NCBI GenBank assembly: GCA_045133795.1
Contig: JBGUUT010000110.1
Span: 1-27,408, forward strand
Reading direction: 5' to 3'
Source: RGIG8597 sp045133795
GTDB taxonomy: Bacteria; Spirochaetota; GWE2-31-10
DNA length: 27,408 nt
This document shows, piece by piece, positions 7,966 through 15,702 of this stretch; position 1 is the stretch's first letter; each line of letters starts with the position of its first letter. The position numbers were made by a program, and so were the translations under genes. Below the pieces are notes generated by a model that had not been told where the DNA came from, did no database searches, and saw nothing but the letters and a program-made list of their open reading frames with translations.

Positions 7966-8985
7966 TTATTGCAAAATATTTAAATAATCATCTAAATCAT
8001 TCAGATATTTTTTTTCAACAACTTCACCTTTATTAAGTTTTTGATTTATTTCTTTTAATAATTGGAATAATTCATCCAATCTGGCTTGAGAACTTACAGA
8101 AATTCTAGATTTTTCTAAAGTTAAATTGAAATTGATTTCAATACTGCTGTCTGTTTGTATTTTTGTATTCGGAAATTCGATAAATGCTGCACTGTCATTA
8201 TCAGAATATGGTTCTGTATTGAAAGGGCGGTTGGCATTTATAGGAAAAAATCCGGATTCATAATTTTTCATACGTCGCCAATTTGTGAAGAAAATACGTT
8301 TTGGGCGGACAGTGTCGGTTGTTTTTTTATTCGGAAAAGTAATTTCCGGGAGAAGTAATTTTAGACTTGTATGTTTAATTAATGTATTAATGATTAGAAA
8401 ATCTTTTATGTTACTTCCCAATAATTCTTGCTCATTTGATATACGTTGGTTGGATGTGAAATAATGCTCTTCAAGTGTATCGTTGTTTCCGTCAAAACAA
8501 GCGATAGGAGTTAGTTCTATCTCATTTTTTGAAATATTTTGTATATTGAGTTTGATTTTGAATCCATCATAACTTGATGTGGCTCTATTTTCGGAAAAAC
8601 AAAATGAACTTATTATTCTGACTTCAGCATTTTCCCAAGCGTATTTAATTTCATTCCATTTTATTTGACATGTATGAATTCCTTTTTCTCCGGAACCGTA
8701 TCCGATAGAAGCTCCGTTTTTCAAGAAAAGAAAATAACTTGACGGAATTGTTTTTTCAGACAAGATTTTAACCCAATCTTTAGAGTTATTTTCAGTTGTA
8801 GAATCTTGTTTTTCTTTTGCATAAAAAATAAAATTTCCGGAATCTTTATCTACGCTGATTTTTAAATCTTTTGAGATAAGTGTTTTATTGGCTGTAGAAT
8901 TTGTATTTTTGTCCGGTGATTTCTGTGCAAATGCTGTATTTGAAAGTGTTATAAAACAAAATAAAAAATATATATATTTTTTCAT
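7966..8985 (-). CDS. Hypothetical exported protein
   Basis: A protein of 339 residues with a clear signal peptide (MKKYIYFLFCFITL, cleavage after T-A-F-A near residue 20). The start has GGAG eight bases upstream. The mature part begins with a Thr/Ser/Asn/Lys-rich linker, then a mostly beta-like region with many aromatic residues (about 45-295), and ends in a Lys/Glu-rich helix (about 300-339). I recognise no family. It is the second gene of a two-gene unit with the TPR protein at 8999-9862 (13-bp gap), so both products probably work at the cell envelope. Confidence 0.75.
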   Translation of the reverse strand: MKKYIYFLFCFITLSNTAFAQKSPDKNTNSTANKTLISKDLKISVDKDSGNFIFYAKEKQDSTTENNSKDWVKILSEKTIPSSYFLFLKNGASIGYGSGEKGIHTCQIKWNEIKYAWENAEVRIISSFCFSENRATSSYDGFKIKLNIQNISKNEIELTPIACFDGNNDTLEEHYFTSNQRISNEQELLGSNIKDFLIINTLIKHTSLKLLLPEITFPNKKTTDTVRPKRIFFTNWRRMKNYESGFFPINANRPFNTEPYSDNDSAAFIEFPNTKIQTDSSIEINFNLTLEKSRISVSSQARLDELFQLLKEINQKLNKGEVVEKKYLNDLDDYLNILQ

Positions 8986-8998
8986 GAGCTTGACTCCG

Positions 8999-9862
8999 TT
9001 ATTTGCTGCTTTTTAATAATTCTTTTTCAATTAATTTTAAAATGATTTCTTTTCTTTTTAATAATTCTTCGCGACTTTCTAAAATCTTATTTTGCTCATA
9101 ATTGAATTCTATAGTGTTTTCTTTTAATGTAATTTTGTTTTCTAATATCTTGATTTTATCTTCAAGTATTCTGATTGTATCATTCGCTTCTTGTTCTTTT
9201 TTTATAAAAGAATCACGACTGGCAAGAAATTGTTCTTGGGTCCATTTTAATAAATTTTGTAAAACCAATTCATTTTTTCTGCTTTCGATTAATTTTACTC
9301 TGAATGAGGCCGCTTCGTAATAATTTGAAGTTGGATAATTGTCAGTTACGGTTCTAAAATAAATTAAAGAATCGTCATATAATGATAGTTCATACAGTGC
9401 TTCTCCGATTTGATAACAAACTTTTGCAGAGATTGTACTTTCCGGAAATTCATTGAGAAACTTCACGAATAAATCAATAGCGGTTTGGTATTTTTTTTCG
9501 GTGTAATACATCATTGCATTTTCGTAATACGCATCCTCGTAATTTTCTCCGAAGTTTTTAAAATTAGCGATGTAAAATTCCAGATTTCTTTTGGCTGCAT
9601 TAAAATCGTTACATCTGATATATGTTTTTCCAAGCCAATAGTACGTCTCTTTTATATATGTTTGAATTTTTTTGTCGTTTTTATCGCTTGTATTGATTAT
9701 TTCTTGCAATAAATTAATTACTTCTTTGTTTTTTCCTTGTCGGAACATTAAAATTGCTTGGAATTCTTTGTCTCGAATTTCGGCTTCTGTTATGGCAACC
9801 AGTGACGTATTTGCAACAGATAAGAATATAAATATTATAAAAAAATGAGAAAATATTTTCAT
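8999..9862 (-). CDS. Exported TPR protein with C-terminal coiled coil
   Basis: A protein of 287 residues. Residues 1-23 form a signal peptide (hydrophobic run FFIIFIFLSVANTSLVA) without a lipobox cysteine. Residues ~25-200 contain helical tetratricopeptide-like repeats; two are plain to see, near YWLGKTYIRCNDFNAAKRNL and in the segment around KKYQTAIDLFVKFLNEFPES, followed by AKVCYQIGEALYELSLYDDS. This spacing resembles BamD/YbgF-type periplasmic TPR proteins. Residues ~205-287 are a Glu/Lys/Ile-rich coiled coil. It is the first gene of a leftward pair, divergent from the TPR gene at 10103. A TTGACC on the minus strand near 9925 may be its -35, but no good -10 is seen. The partner is unknown. 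Confidence 0.8.
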   Translation of the reverse strand: MKIFSHFFIIFIFLSVANTSLVAITEAEIRDKEFQAILMFRQGKNKEVINLLQEIINTSDKNDKKIQTYIKETYYWLGKTYIRCNDFNAAKRNLEFYIANFKNFGENYEDAYYENAMMYYTEKKYQTAIDLFVKFLNEFPESTISAKVCYQIGEALYELSLYDDSLIYFRTVTDNYPTSNYYEAASFRVKLIESRKNELVLQNLLKWTQEQFLASRDSFIKKEQEANDTIRILEDKIKILENKITLKENTIEFNYEQNKILESREELLKRKEIILKLIEKELLKSSK

Positions 9863-9965
9863 GTTTTATAAACCTGCTTAATAGAAAAAAAGTTTAATCT
9901 GTTTTCTATCGGAATATAAGGTCAAAAAATTGCTATTAAAACGAAAATTATCAGATGTAGTTGTA

Positions 9966-9994
9966 TTGACCGAAATTAGTGAAAATGATATAAG
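9966..9994 (+). promoter_or_regulatory. Candidate sigma-70-type promoter for the TPR-greA unit
   Basis: TTGACC at 9966-9971, a 17-bp spacer, and TATAAG at 9989-9994; transcription would begin near 10001. It lies in the 9863-10102 divergent spacer and points at the TPR and greA genes. If this start is right, the ATG codons at 9999 and 10002 cannot serve as normal starts. Confidence 0.5.
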
Positions 9995-10102
9995 GAACAT
10001 GATGGATGAGGTGGTTTGGAGCATTTCATCCATTTATTTATTTTAACACTGGTTATAAAACACCATTTTGGAATATTTGAAAAGGCTGCTGTAAAAGGGG
10101 GC

Positions 10103-11110
10103 ATGGTGGGGTTTAGAAATAGCACGAGAAATGAAACTTTTTCTGTAGAGCAACATTTACGATTTGCTATGTCGTATTTGGCTGAAGGTGCTTTCAGTGA
10201 AGCAATGATTGCTTTTAAAGAGATTTTAAGGCATGATTTTTCCAATGAAAGTGCAGAAATCGGCGGAAAATGTTGTAATTATTGGAAAGTAAAAATAGAG
10301 AAAATAAGAAAGGAAAAAGATAAAAAATCATTTTCGTGTTATAAAGCTGGGAACTTCTTATATGAAGAGTGGCGAAAGTTTATTTTAACTTTCAATTCTT
10401 CTAAAGAAAACGAAATCATAATTTTGGATTGCGTAAAGTATTATGTATTAAGATTAGCTTTAGAATATCTAAAAAAAGCAGAGAGTGAAGAAGATACTAC
10501 AATAAATGTTGTTCCTTTGTTTGCTTTAATTGGTTTTCTTAATAAGATATTGAGAAATTATGAAGAAGCTATTTGTTACTTTCAAAAAGTAATTCAAATA
10601 GAACATTTTAATGCAGATGCGTATGCTCAGTTAGGCAATTGTTATGAATTGCAAGGTGAAGAACGTGCAGCAAAGATAATGTTGCGTGAAGCATTTTTTC
10701 TCAATCCCGCAGCTGTGGATTTGGCAAAGTTGGAAAACAGTCAATTGATTCTTCGGGTTTCCAGTGTAATGAAACAGTATGATATTGCCAGTGGAGCTTT
10801 TGTTTTTTGGATTCCGGTATATGCTCGTGTTTATAACGTTTTTGATGTAAAGCGAGAGTTGGGAGACGAGGAAGTTATCAGAATACAAAAAGATATTTCT
10901 AATCTCAGAAATGAGTTGGAAAATAATCAGGAAGCAATGAAAAATAAAAATGAGGCTGAGAAGTTTAAAGCAATGTTGCTTATAAGGTATTTTTGGCTTT
11001 ATGATTATTTTCAGGGAAAAGAAAATGCTAAAGATGAAATAAAAAAAGTGGAAGAACGAATTAAAGATTTGTCTTGTACTATCTACAATATTTTTAAAAA
11101 TTCTATATAA
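10103..11110 (+). CDS. Cytoplasmic TPR protein upstream of greA
   Basis: About 335 residues from the ATG at 10103. The start is uncertain: the frame is open further up, with a TTG at 10016 preceded by GAGGTGG, and a GTG at 10106 is better spaced from the AGGGGG at 10095-10101. I prefer 10103/10106 because the extra N terminus looks like translated leader. Tetratricopeptide-type helical pairs are visible early (MSYLAEGAFSEAMIAFKEIL) and in the middle (ILRNYEEAICYFQKVIQIE, then DAYAQLGNCYELQGEERAA). The last ~70 residues are coiled-coil-like. It has no signal peptide. greA follows 13 bp downstream with its own ribosome site, so co-transcription is likely, and a role in transcription or with GreA is a fair guess from context only. 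Confidence 0.75.
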   Translation: MVGFRNSTRNETFSVEQHLRFAMSYLAEGAFSEAMIAFKEILRHDFSNESAEIGGKCCNYWKVKIEKIRKEKDKKSFSCYKAGNFLYEEWRKFILTFNSSKENEIIILDCVKYYVLRLALEYLKKAESEEDTTINVVPLFALIGFLNKILRNYEEAICYFQKVIQIEHFNADAYAQLGNCYELQGEERAAKIMLREAFFLNPAAVDLAKLENSQLILRVSSVMKQYDIASGAFVFWIPVYARVYNVFDVKRELGDEEVIRIQKDISNLRNELENNQEAMKNKNEAEKFKAMLLIRYFWLYDYFQGKENAKDEIKKVEERIKDLSCTIYNIFKNSI

Positions 11111-11123
11111 AGCAGGAGTAAAA

Positions 11124-13844
11124 ATGAACGAGCAACAGCTGATTGAAAAGTATGAAAGCCAATTGAATGAAGAAAAATGGACAAGAACGGCAATCAATAA
11201 TTATACTATCAAGAATTTTGAGGATTTGGATGCATTGGTTCAAGAAATTTCTGATAACCATATTCAGAAAGAAATAAATGCAATTACAAATGATTATTTA
11301 TCAAAAAACAGAAATTCTATTATAGCATTGTATATTTCTACAATTTTTCAGTTGAATGAAGGACGTTTTGAAGACGGAAGTCCTTATAGCTTGTTGAAGA
11401 TTTTTTCTGATAATTTAAAATGGAATATTGTGGAGTATATAGCTCTCAAGATTAATAATTCAGGTTTAAAAGATAAGCTTGTAATTCGTTCACTTTTGGA
11501 AGCATTAAATAATCTCGGTAAAAAAGATGAGATTGAGAATTATTGGGAAGAGTTAATTAAAGTTGATTATGAAGAAATCGGACTTGTTTTAAAAATAGCT
11601 GAAAAACGTGAAGCTGAAAATAAAAAAGATGAAGCTATCAGTTATTATAAGAAAGCTATTAATCGTTCTATTCATGTTTGTAACTACACTCAAATTGAAG
11701 AAGTATGGAAAAAACTTTTGACATTCGATGAAGTCGGATGTGATTTCTTTTTAGGTTTAGAAAAAAAGATTTATAAAGTTTTATCTATAGACAGAGTTGT
11801 AGATTTATTGATGTTGGTTTATGAGAATTACAAGAAACAAAGTAATTGGGATGTTTGTGTTAAATTATTAAAAATCATTCTTGATTATGATTCCAGTAAT
11901 GAATATGCTCGTGATGAAATAGTTTTTGTGTATAGAAATAAATATGCAAATCATTCGCATTTGGATGAATATATAAAGAAAAGTAATCTTGACGGAAAAT
12001 GGCGAACTAGTGCAGAAGCGATTTCCAGCTTTGAAAAACATATTTCAATAGATGTCGGAAACTTTGTTTATCATAGAGATTGGGGTATCGGATTAATAAA
12101 ATCTGTAGAGCGTGATGAGTTTGTTATTGATTTTGAAAAGAGTAGAAATCATAAAATGTCATTAAAATTGGCAGTTTCATCGTTACGTGTATTGGCTAAA
12201 AATCATATTTGGGTTTTAAAACTTAAAAATATGGAGAAATTAAAAGTAAAAGTCGTAGAAGATCCGTTATGGGCAATGAAGATTTTAATTAAGAGTTATA
12301 ATAATAATGTTAAGCTTAAAGAATTAAAAGCAGAGCTTGTTCCGGATGTTATAACACAGGGAAAATGGAATAACTGGTGGTCAAAGACGAAAGAATTAAT
12401 GAGAAATGACCCAATTTTCGGAACAGTAGATGAAAACGGTGATGTTTATATGTTGAGAGACAGACCGATTTCTGTAGAAGAAAGAACTGCAAACGCATTT
12501 AAAGCTTCTAAAGATTTTATGCAACGTTTTAATATTGCTTATCAATATTATCAACAAGATTCAGAACCGGATCCGGATCTTTTGGGCGATATGATTGCTT
12601 ACTTTAAAACACATTCAAAGGTTATTGATGTTGTAAATGAACAAACAATTATCAGTTTCTTGTTGTTGAGACTTTTCCAGAAGAAATATTCTTTCTTAAA
12701 TGTTGAAACTTCAAGTTTTAAAGAATTGATTAATAATGTAGAGGATCCGCTTGATATTTACGAAGCTCTTTCATTGCAAGAACTTAGAAATGATTTCCTT
12801 CGTAATATTAAAGAATGTGATAGCGAATTAGAAGGAAGTACATGGCAAGAGACTTATATGAGATTGTTCTTCTTGTATCCAAGTACTTTTATTTATGAAG
12901 AATTGGACAAATCTTCACCGGAAGATCATAAATATGTAAGACAGTTAGTTCGTGATTTAATGGTTGCTTACAGAGAATATAGGGAAGCTTTTTTCTGGCT
13001 TGTTCCTAGAGTTTTATCTTCTAAGGAGAAAGCAGAGGAATTTGGAATAAATTATGAAACAGTTCTATTCTCATTGCTTCATTTGATTGAATTGGCAGGA
13101 AACAGTATAACTATTAAGAAAGAGACAACTAAAAATAAGAAATTGCATAATCAAGTTAGAGATTATTTGTTTAAAAACTCTATTTTGGAAAATTATATTG
13201 ATGTTGCATCTTCTGATTTTGCTAATCGTCTTTATAAAATAACTGTAGATTTAAACTATTTGGGTGAAGAGGATAAAGTAAGAATTAAAGATAAGATTGC
13301 AGAATGTTATCCGGATATTGTTGCTAAATACAAAGCTGCAGAAGAGATTGAAGATAAAGAAAGCAAAATCAAAAATCTTGCAGGTAAATTGCTTACTTTA
13401 CGTAAAAGTTTGGAAGAAAAGAAAAAAGAACTTGCTTATATTCAAGAAGTTGAAGTACCTCAAAACTCTAAGGATATCGGTGAAGCTTTGGAAAAAGGCG
13501 ATTTGCGTGAAAACTCAGAATATAAAGCTGCAAAAGAAAAAGAAACACAGCTTGCTGCCAGAGTTACTGAATTGGCTAACGGAATTAATGAAGCTACTAT
13601 TATGGAGCAAAAAGATGTTAATTCTACAATTGTTAGTTTTGGTACTAAGATTGAAGTTTTGGAAGATGCAGAATTAGTTAAATTTACGATTTTGGGACCA
13701 TGGGAATCTGATATTGAAAATAATATTCTTTCTTATAAATCACCTTTGGGAATGGCTTTATTAGGAAAGCAAAAAGGCGATGTTGTTGATTTTAACAATA
13801 AGAAATATACGATTAAGAATATTGAAGTTGCAGATTTTGAGTAA
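11124..13844 (+). CDS. greA: Giant GreA transcription elongation factor with long N-terminal extension
   Basis: A protein of 906 residues; ordinary GreA has about 158. The GreA part is residues ~745-906: an N-terminal coiled coil whose tip carries GDLRENSEY (792-800), including the acidic pair D793 and E796 that in E. coli GreA supports RNA cleavage in backtracked polymerase, then the C-terminal FKBP-like domain ending in GKQKGDVVDFNNKKYTI. Residues 1-300 look like helical repeats (TPR/HAT-like, e.g. KKDEAISYYKKAIN). Residues 309-355 (DVGNFVYHRDWGIGLIKSVE and following) resemble a CarD/Mfd-RID-type Tudor-like module. The region ~400-740 is helical and unassigned. GreA of this size is known in Borrelia and Treponema. 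A GCAGGAG precedes the ATG. No T-tailed terminator follows; an inverted repeat lies 18 bp downstream. Confidence 0.93.
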   Translation: MNEQQLIEKYESQLNEEKWTRTAINNYTIKNFEDLDALVQEISDNHIQKEINAITNDYLSKNRNSIIALYISTIFQLNEGRFEDGSPYSLLKIFSDNLKWNIVEYIALKINNSGLKDKLVIRSLLEALNNLGKKDEIENYWEELIKVDYEEIGLVLKIAEKREAENKKDEAISYYKKAINRSIHVCNYTQIEEVWKKLLTFDEVGCDFFLGLEKKIYKVLSIDRVVDLLMLVYENYKKQSNWDVCVKLLKIILDYDSSNEYARDEIVFVYRNKYANHSHLDEYIKKSNLDGKWRTSAEAISSFEKHISIDVGNFVYHRDWGIGLIKSVERDEFVIDFEKSRNHKMSLKLAVSSLRVLAKNHIWVLKLKNMEKLKVKVVEDPLWAMKILIKSYNNNVKLKELKAELVPDVITQGKWNNWWSKTKELMRNDPIFGTVDENGDVYMLRDRPISVEERTANAFKASKDFMQRFNIAYQYYQQDSEPDPDLLGDMIAYFKTHSKVIDVVNEQTIISFLLLRLFQKKYSFLNVETSSFKELINNVEDPLDIYEALSLQELRNDFLRNIKECDSELEGSTWQETYMRLFFLYPSTFIYEELDKSSPEDHKYVRQLVRDLMVAYREYREAFFWLVPRVLSSKEKAEEFGINYETVLFSLLHLIELAGNSITIKKETTKNKKLHNQVRDYLFKNSILENYIDVASSDFANRLYKITVDLNYLGEEDKVRIKDKIAECYPDIVAKYKAAEEIEDKESKIKNLAGKLLTLRKSLEEKKKELAYIQEVEVPQNSKDIGEALEKGDLRENSEYKAAKEKETQLAARVTELANGINEATIMEQKDVNSTIVSFGTKIEVLEDAELVKFTILGPWESDIENNILSYKSPLGMALLGKQKGDVVDFNNKKYTIKNIEVADFE

Positions 13845-13862
13845 ATTAATAATAGAATTTGT

Positions 13863-13910
13863 ACTAAATATGGAAAATCAAGTTGATTCTTTTCATATTT
13901 AGTGTAAAAT
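13863..13910 (+). promoter_or_regulatory. acp promoter embedded in a long inverted repeat
   Basis: TTGATT at 13883-13888, a 16-bp spacer and TAAAAT at 13905-13910 form a good sigma-70-type promoter for the ACP gene. A near-perfect palindrome overlays it: ten bases at 13863-13872 pair exactly with 13894-13903, and AAAA at 13874-13877 pairs with TTTT at 13890-13893. The -35 lies in the palindrome centre and the right arm fills the spacer. No T-tract follows the hairpin, so it is a poor terminator for greA and could instead be an operator. Confidence 0.55.
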
Positions 13911-13943
13911 AGATAAAACTAAAAAAAGGAGTTTGGAAGAATA

Positions 13944-14201
13944 ATGACTAGAGCAGAAGTAGAAGAATTAGTAAATAACGTATTAATCGAGGAGTTTGAA
14001 AAAAGCGAAGATGAGCTTAATGCAGAAGCTAGCTTGTTTGATGATTTAGAGCTTGACTCTTTGGATGGAATTGATTTAATTGTTGCTTTGGAAAAAGCTG
14101 TAAAAGCTAAAACAGGTAAAGAAACAAAAATTAACGAAGAAAAAGCTAAAAGCTTGAAAACTGTTGGTGACATTTATAATGTTATTGAAGAGTTAAACTA
14201 A
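13944..14201 (+). CDS. Acyl carrier protein
   Basis: A small acidic protein of 85 residues. The phosphopantetheine attachment motif is ELDSLDGIDLIVALE, with S39 as the modified serine. It is of normal ACP length and has the expected helix II acidic face (for docking to KAS, KR and PPTase). Strong GGAG is found upstream. The DSLDGIDLIV version differs a little from E. coli AcpP (DSLDTVELVMALE) and resembles ACPs of specialised FabF/FabG loci as well as divergent housekeeping ACPs, so the pathway is open. It has its own promoter and a strong terminator, i.e. a single-gene unit. The fabF-like and fabG genes lie 5-7 kb away on the other strand and are plausible partners. Confidence 0.9.
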   Translation: MTRAEVEELVNNVLIEEFEKSEDELNAEASLFDDLELDSLDGIDLIVALEKAVKAKTGKETKINEEKAKSLKTVGDIYNVIEELN

Positions 14202-14218
14202 TAGTTTTGTTGTGTAGA

Positions 14219-14261
14219 ATGGGGTAAGTCCATAAAATTGTGGATTTATCCCATTTTTTTT
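14219..14261 (+). terminator. Rho-independent terminator after acp
   Basis: A 14-bp stem, ATGGGGTAAGTCCA (14219-14232) with TGGATTTATCCCAT (14241-14254), containing two G-U pairs in RNA, followed by a run of eight T to 14261. It lies between the convergent acp and rfbD genes. Confidence 0.9.
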
Positions 14262-14284
14262 ATGCAGATTATTAATTAATTTTT

Positions 14285-15148
14285 TTAATATTGAATTTCA
14301 TTTTCTAAGAAATGTTTTAATGCGACTTTCCAGTGGCGAATAAATATTTCTAATTCTTGCTCAATTTTATTTGTTGATAAACAGGAATTATGCGGGCGTA
14401 ATGCAGGTTGTTTATATTCTTCTGTGGAAATAGGTGAGATTTCAATGTCTTGTGTAATGAGATTTAATTCTCTTGCTTGTTTGTAAATTTCAGAAGCAAA
14501 ATCAAACCAGCTGATTTTTTCTCCATTATTGCAACAGTGATATGTTCCGTATTTGGTAGAATCTTTGAGTATAATATTTTTTATTATTTCAACTAAATCT
14601 TTTGTATAAGTTGGTAACCCAAATTGGTCGTTAATTACTTTTAATTGTTTTTTTGTATTGAAAAGATTAAGCATTGTTCTTACAAAATTTGCTCTGTTAT
14701 GTCCGAACAGCCATGAGGTTCTGAGAATAAACTTTTTTTCCCATGTTAATGCTAATTCACCGGCATATTTGCTTTTTCCGTAAATATTTAGCGGATTTGG
14801 AATATCTTTTTCTGTATATTTACTATTTTTAGTTCCGTCGAAAACGTAATCTGTAGAAATATGAATAATTTTTGCATTTTTTTTCTTTGCTATTTGGGTA
14901 ATATTTGTAATTGCATGACAATTTAAATTAAAAGCATTATACGAATCTTCTTCTGCATTATCTACGGCTGTATAAGCAGCACAATTAATAATCCAATCAA
15001 AATTTTTATTTTGTGTGAATTGCTGTAAGCTGTCTAGATTGGTAATATCGACTTGACTGGCAGTTCCTATATACGAAAGTTTTTCTTCTTTAAACATTAA
15101 TTCAATTTCTTGTCCGAGTAATCCGGAATTTCCTATTAACCAAATCAT
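14285..15148 (-). CDS. rfbD: dTDP-4-dehydrorhamnose reductase
   Basis: A protein of 287 residues, an extended short-chain dehydrogenase that performs the last step of dTDP-L-rhamnose synthesis in the cytoplasm. The nucleotide-binding G-x2-G-x2-G is at 6-12 (GNSGLLG), NCAAYTAVDNAEED at 55-68, the active-site segment HISTDYVFDGT at 96-106, and the catalytic Y123-x3-K127 in YGKSKYAGE; RTSWLFG follows at 143-149. The start overlaps the rfbC stop by four bases (ATGA), so it is coupled. rfbA and rfbB, which supply the substrate, are not in this window and must lie elsewhere if the pathway is complete. Confidence 0.92.
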   Translation of the reverse strand: MIWLIGNSGLLGQEIELMFKEEKLSYIGTASQVDITNLDSLQQFTQNKNFDWIINCAAYTAVDNAEEDSYNAFNLNCHAITNITQIAKKKNAKIIHISTDYVFDGTKNSKYTEKDIPNPLNIYGKSKYAGELALTWEKKFILRTSWLFGHNRANFVRTMLNLFNTKKQLKVINDQFGLPTYTKDLVEIIKNIILKDSTKYGTYHCCNNGEKISWFDFASEIYKQARELNLITQDIEISPISTEEYKQPALRPHNSCLSTNKIEQELEIFIRHWKVALKHFLENEIQY

Positions 15149-15693
15149 TCAAAAATCTCTGCATTTTGTAGTGTAGGAAGCATTTTATCTTTATCAGAAA
15201 CAATCGGAATTATATTTTTTTCCCAAGGAAGATTTAGTGTTGGGTCGTTCCAGATAATTCCTCGTTCGCATTCTTTGCTGTATTCTGCCGTACATTTATA
15301 GAGTAGGTGAACATTGTCAGATAATGCCATAAAACCATGTCCGAATCCAGGCGGTATATAAAATAAATGTTGGTTTGTTTCTGAAAGTTTTACTAATGTG
15401 TGTTGCATGAAAGTTGGAGAATTCTTTCTTAAATCAACGGCAATATCTATGATTTCTCCGGATATTACTTGTACAAGTTTTCCTTGAGCAAACGGCGGTA
15501 ATTGATAATGTAATGCTCTTATTACACCTTTTTTTGAAAATGAATGATTGTCTTGTACAAAATCAAGATTAATTCCGACTTTCTGAAAATCGCTTTTTTT
15601 GTATGTTTCCATAAAAAAACCGCGTTCATCATAAAAAGCTTGCATTTTTAACAAAATAGTTCCGTTGTGTTCACGTAATACAGAGAATGGCAT
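15145..15693 (-). CDS. rfbC: dTDP-4-dehydrorhamnose 3,5-epimerase
   Basis: A cupin-fold epimerase of 182 residues, usual length. It inverts C3 and C5 of dTDP-4-keto-6-deoxyglucose before RfbD reduces it. Conserved stretches are DERGFFMETY (22-31), QDNHSFSKKGVIRALHYQ (47-64) with the catalytic base H62, IPPGFGHGF (113-121), and LYKCTAEYSKECERG near 131-145 with the tyrosines expected at the active site. AAGGAG is placed six bases before the ATG and overlaps the end of the upstream slt gene region (9-bp gap). It belongs to the fabF-oxidoreductase-slt-rfbC-rfbD run. Confidence 0.93.
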   Translation of the reverse strand: MPFSVLREHNGTILLKMQAFYDERGFFMETYKKSDFQKVGINLDFVQDNHSFSKKGVIRALHYQLPPFAQGKLVQVISGEIIDIAVDLRKNSPTFMQHTLVKLSETNQHLFYIPPGFGHGFMALSDNVHLLYKCTAEYSKECERGIIWNDPTLNLPWEKNIIPIVSDKDKMLPTLQNAEIFE

Positions 15694-15702
15694 AAAAACT
15701 CC

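Noticed and set aside
9999..10046. Mini-ORF of 15 codons (MMDEVVWSI...) before the TPR gene
   Set aside because: It begins at or before the predicted transcription start, is very short, and has no runs of a regulatory amino acid that would suggest attenuation.
10631..11197. 188-codon antisense frame across the TPR gene and the greA start
   Set aside because: The Phe/Ile/Ser-rich product is the complement of Lys/Glu/Asn-rich coding sequence, not a real membrane protein.
13297..13677. 126-codon open frame inside the 3' part of greA
   Set aside because: It is a +1 shadow of the Lys/Glu-rich GreA coiled coil, of very low complexity (Lys, Leu), with no ribosome site.
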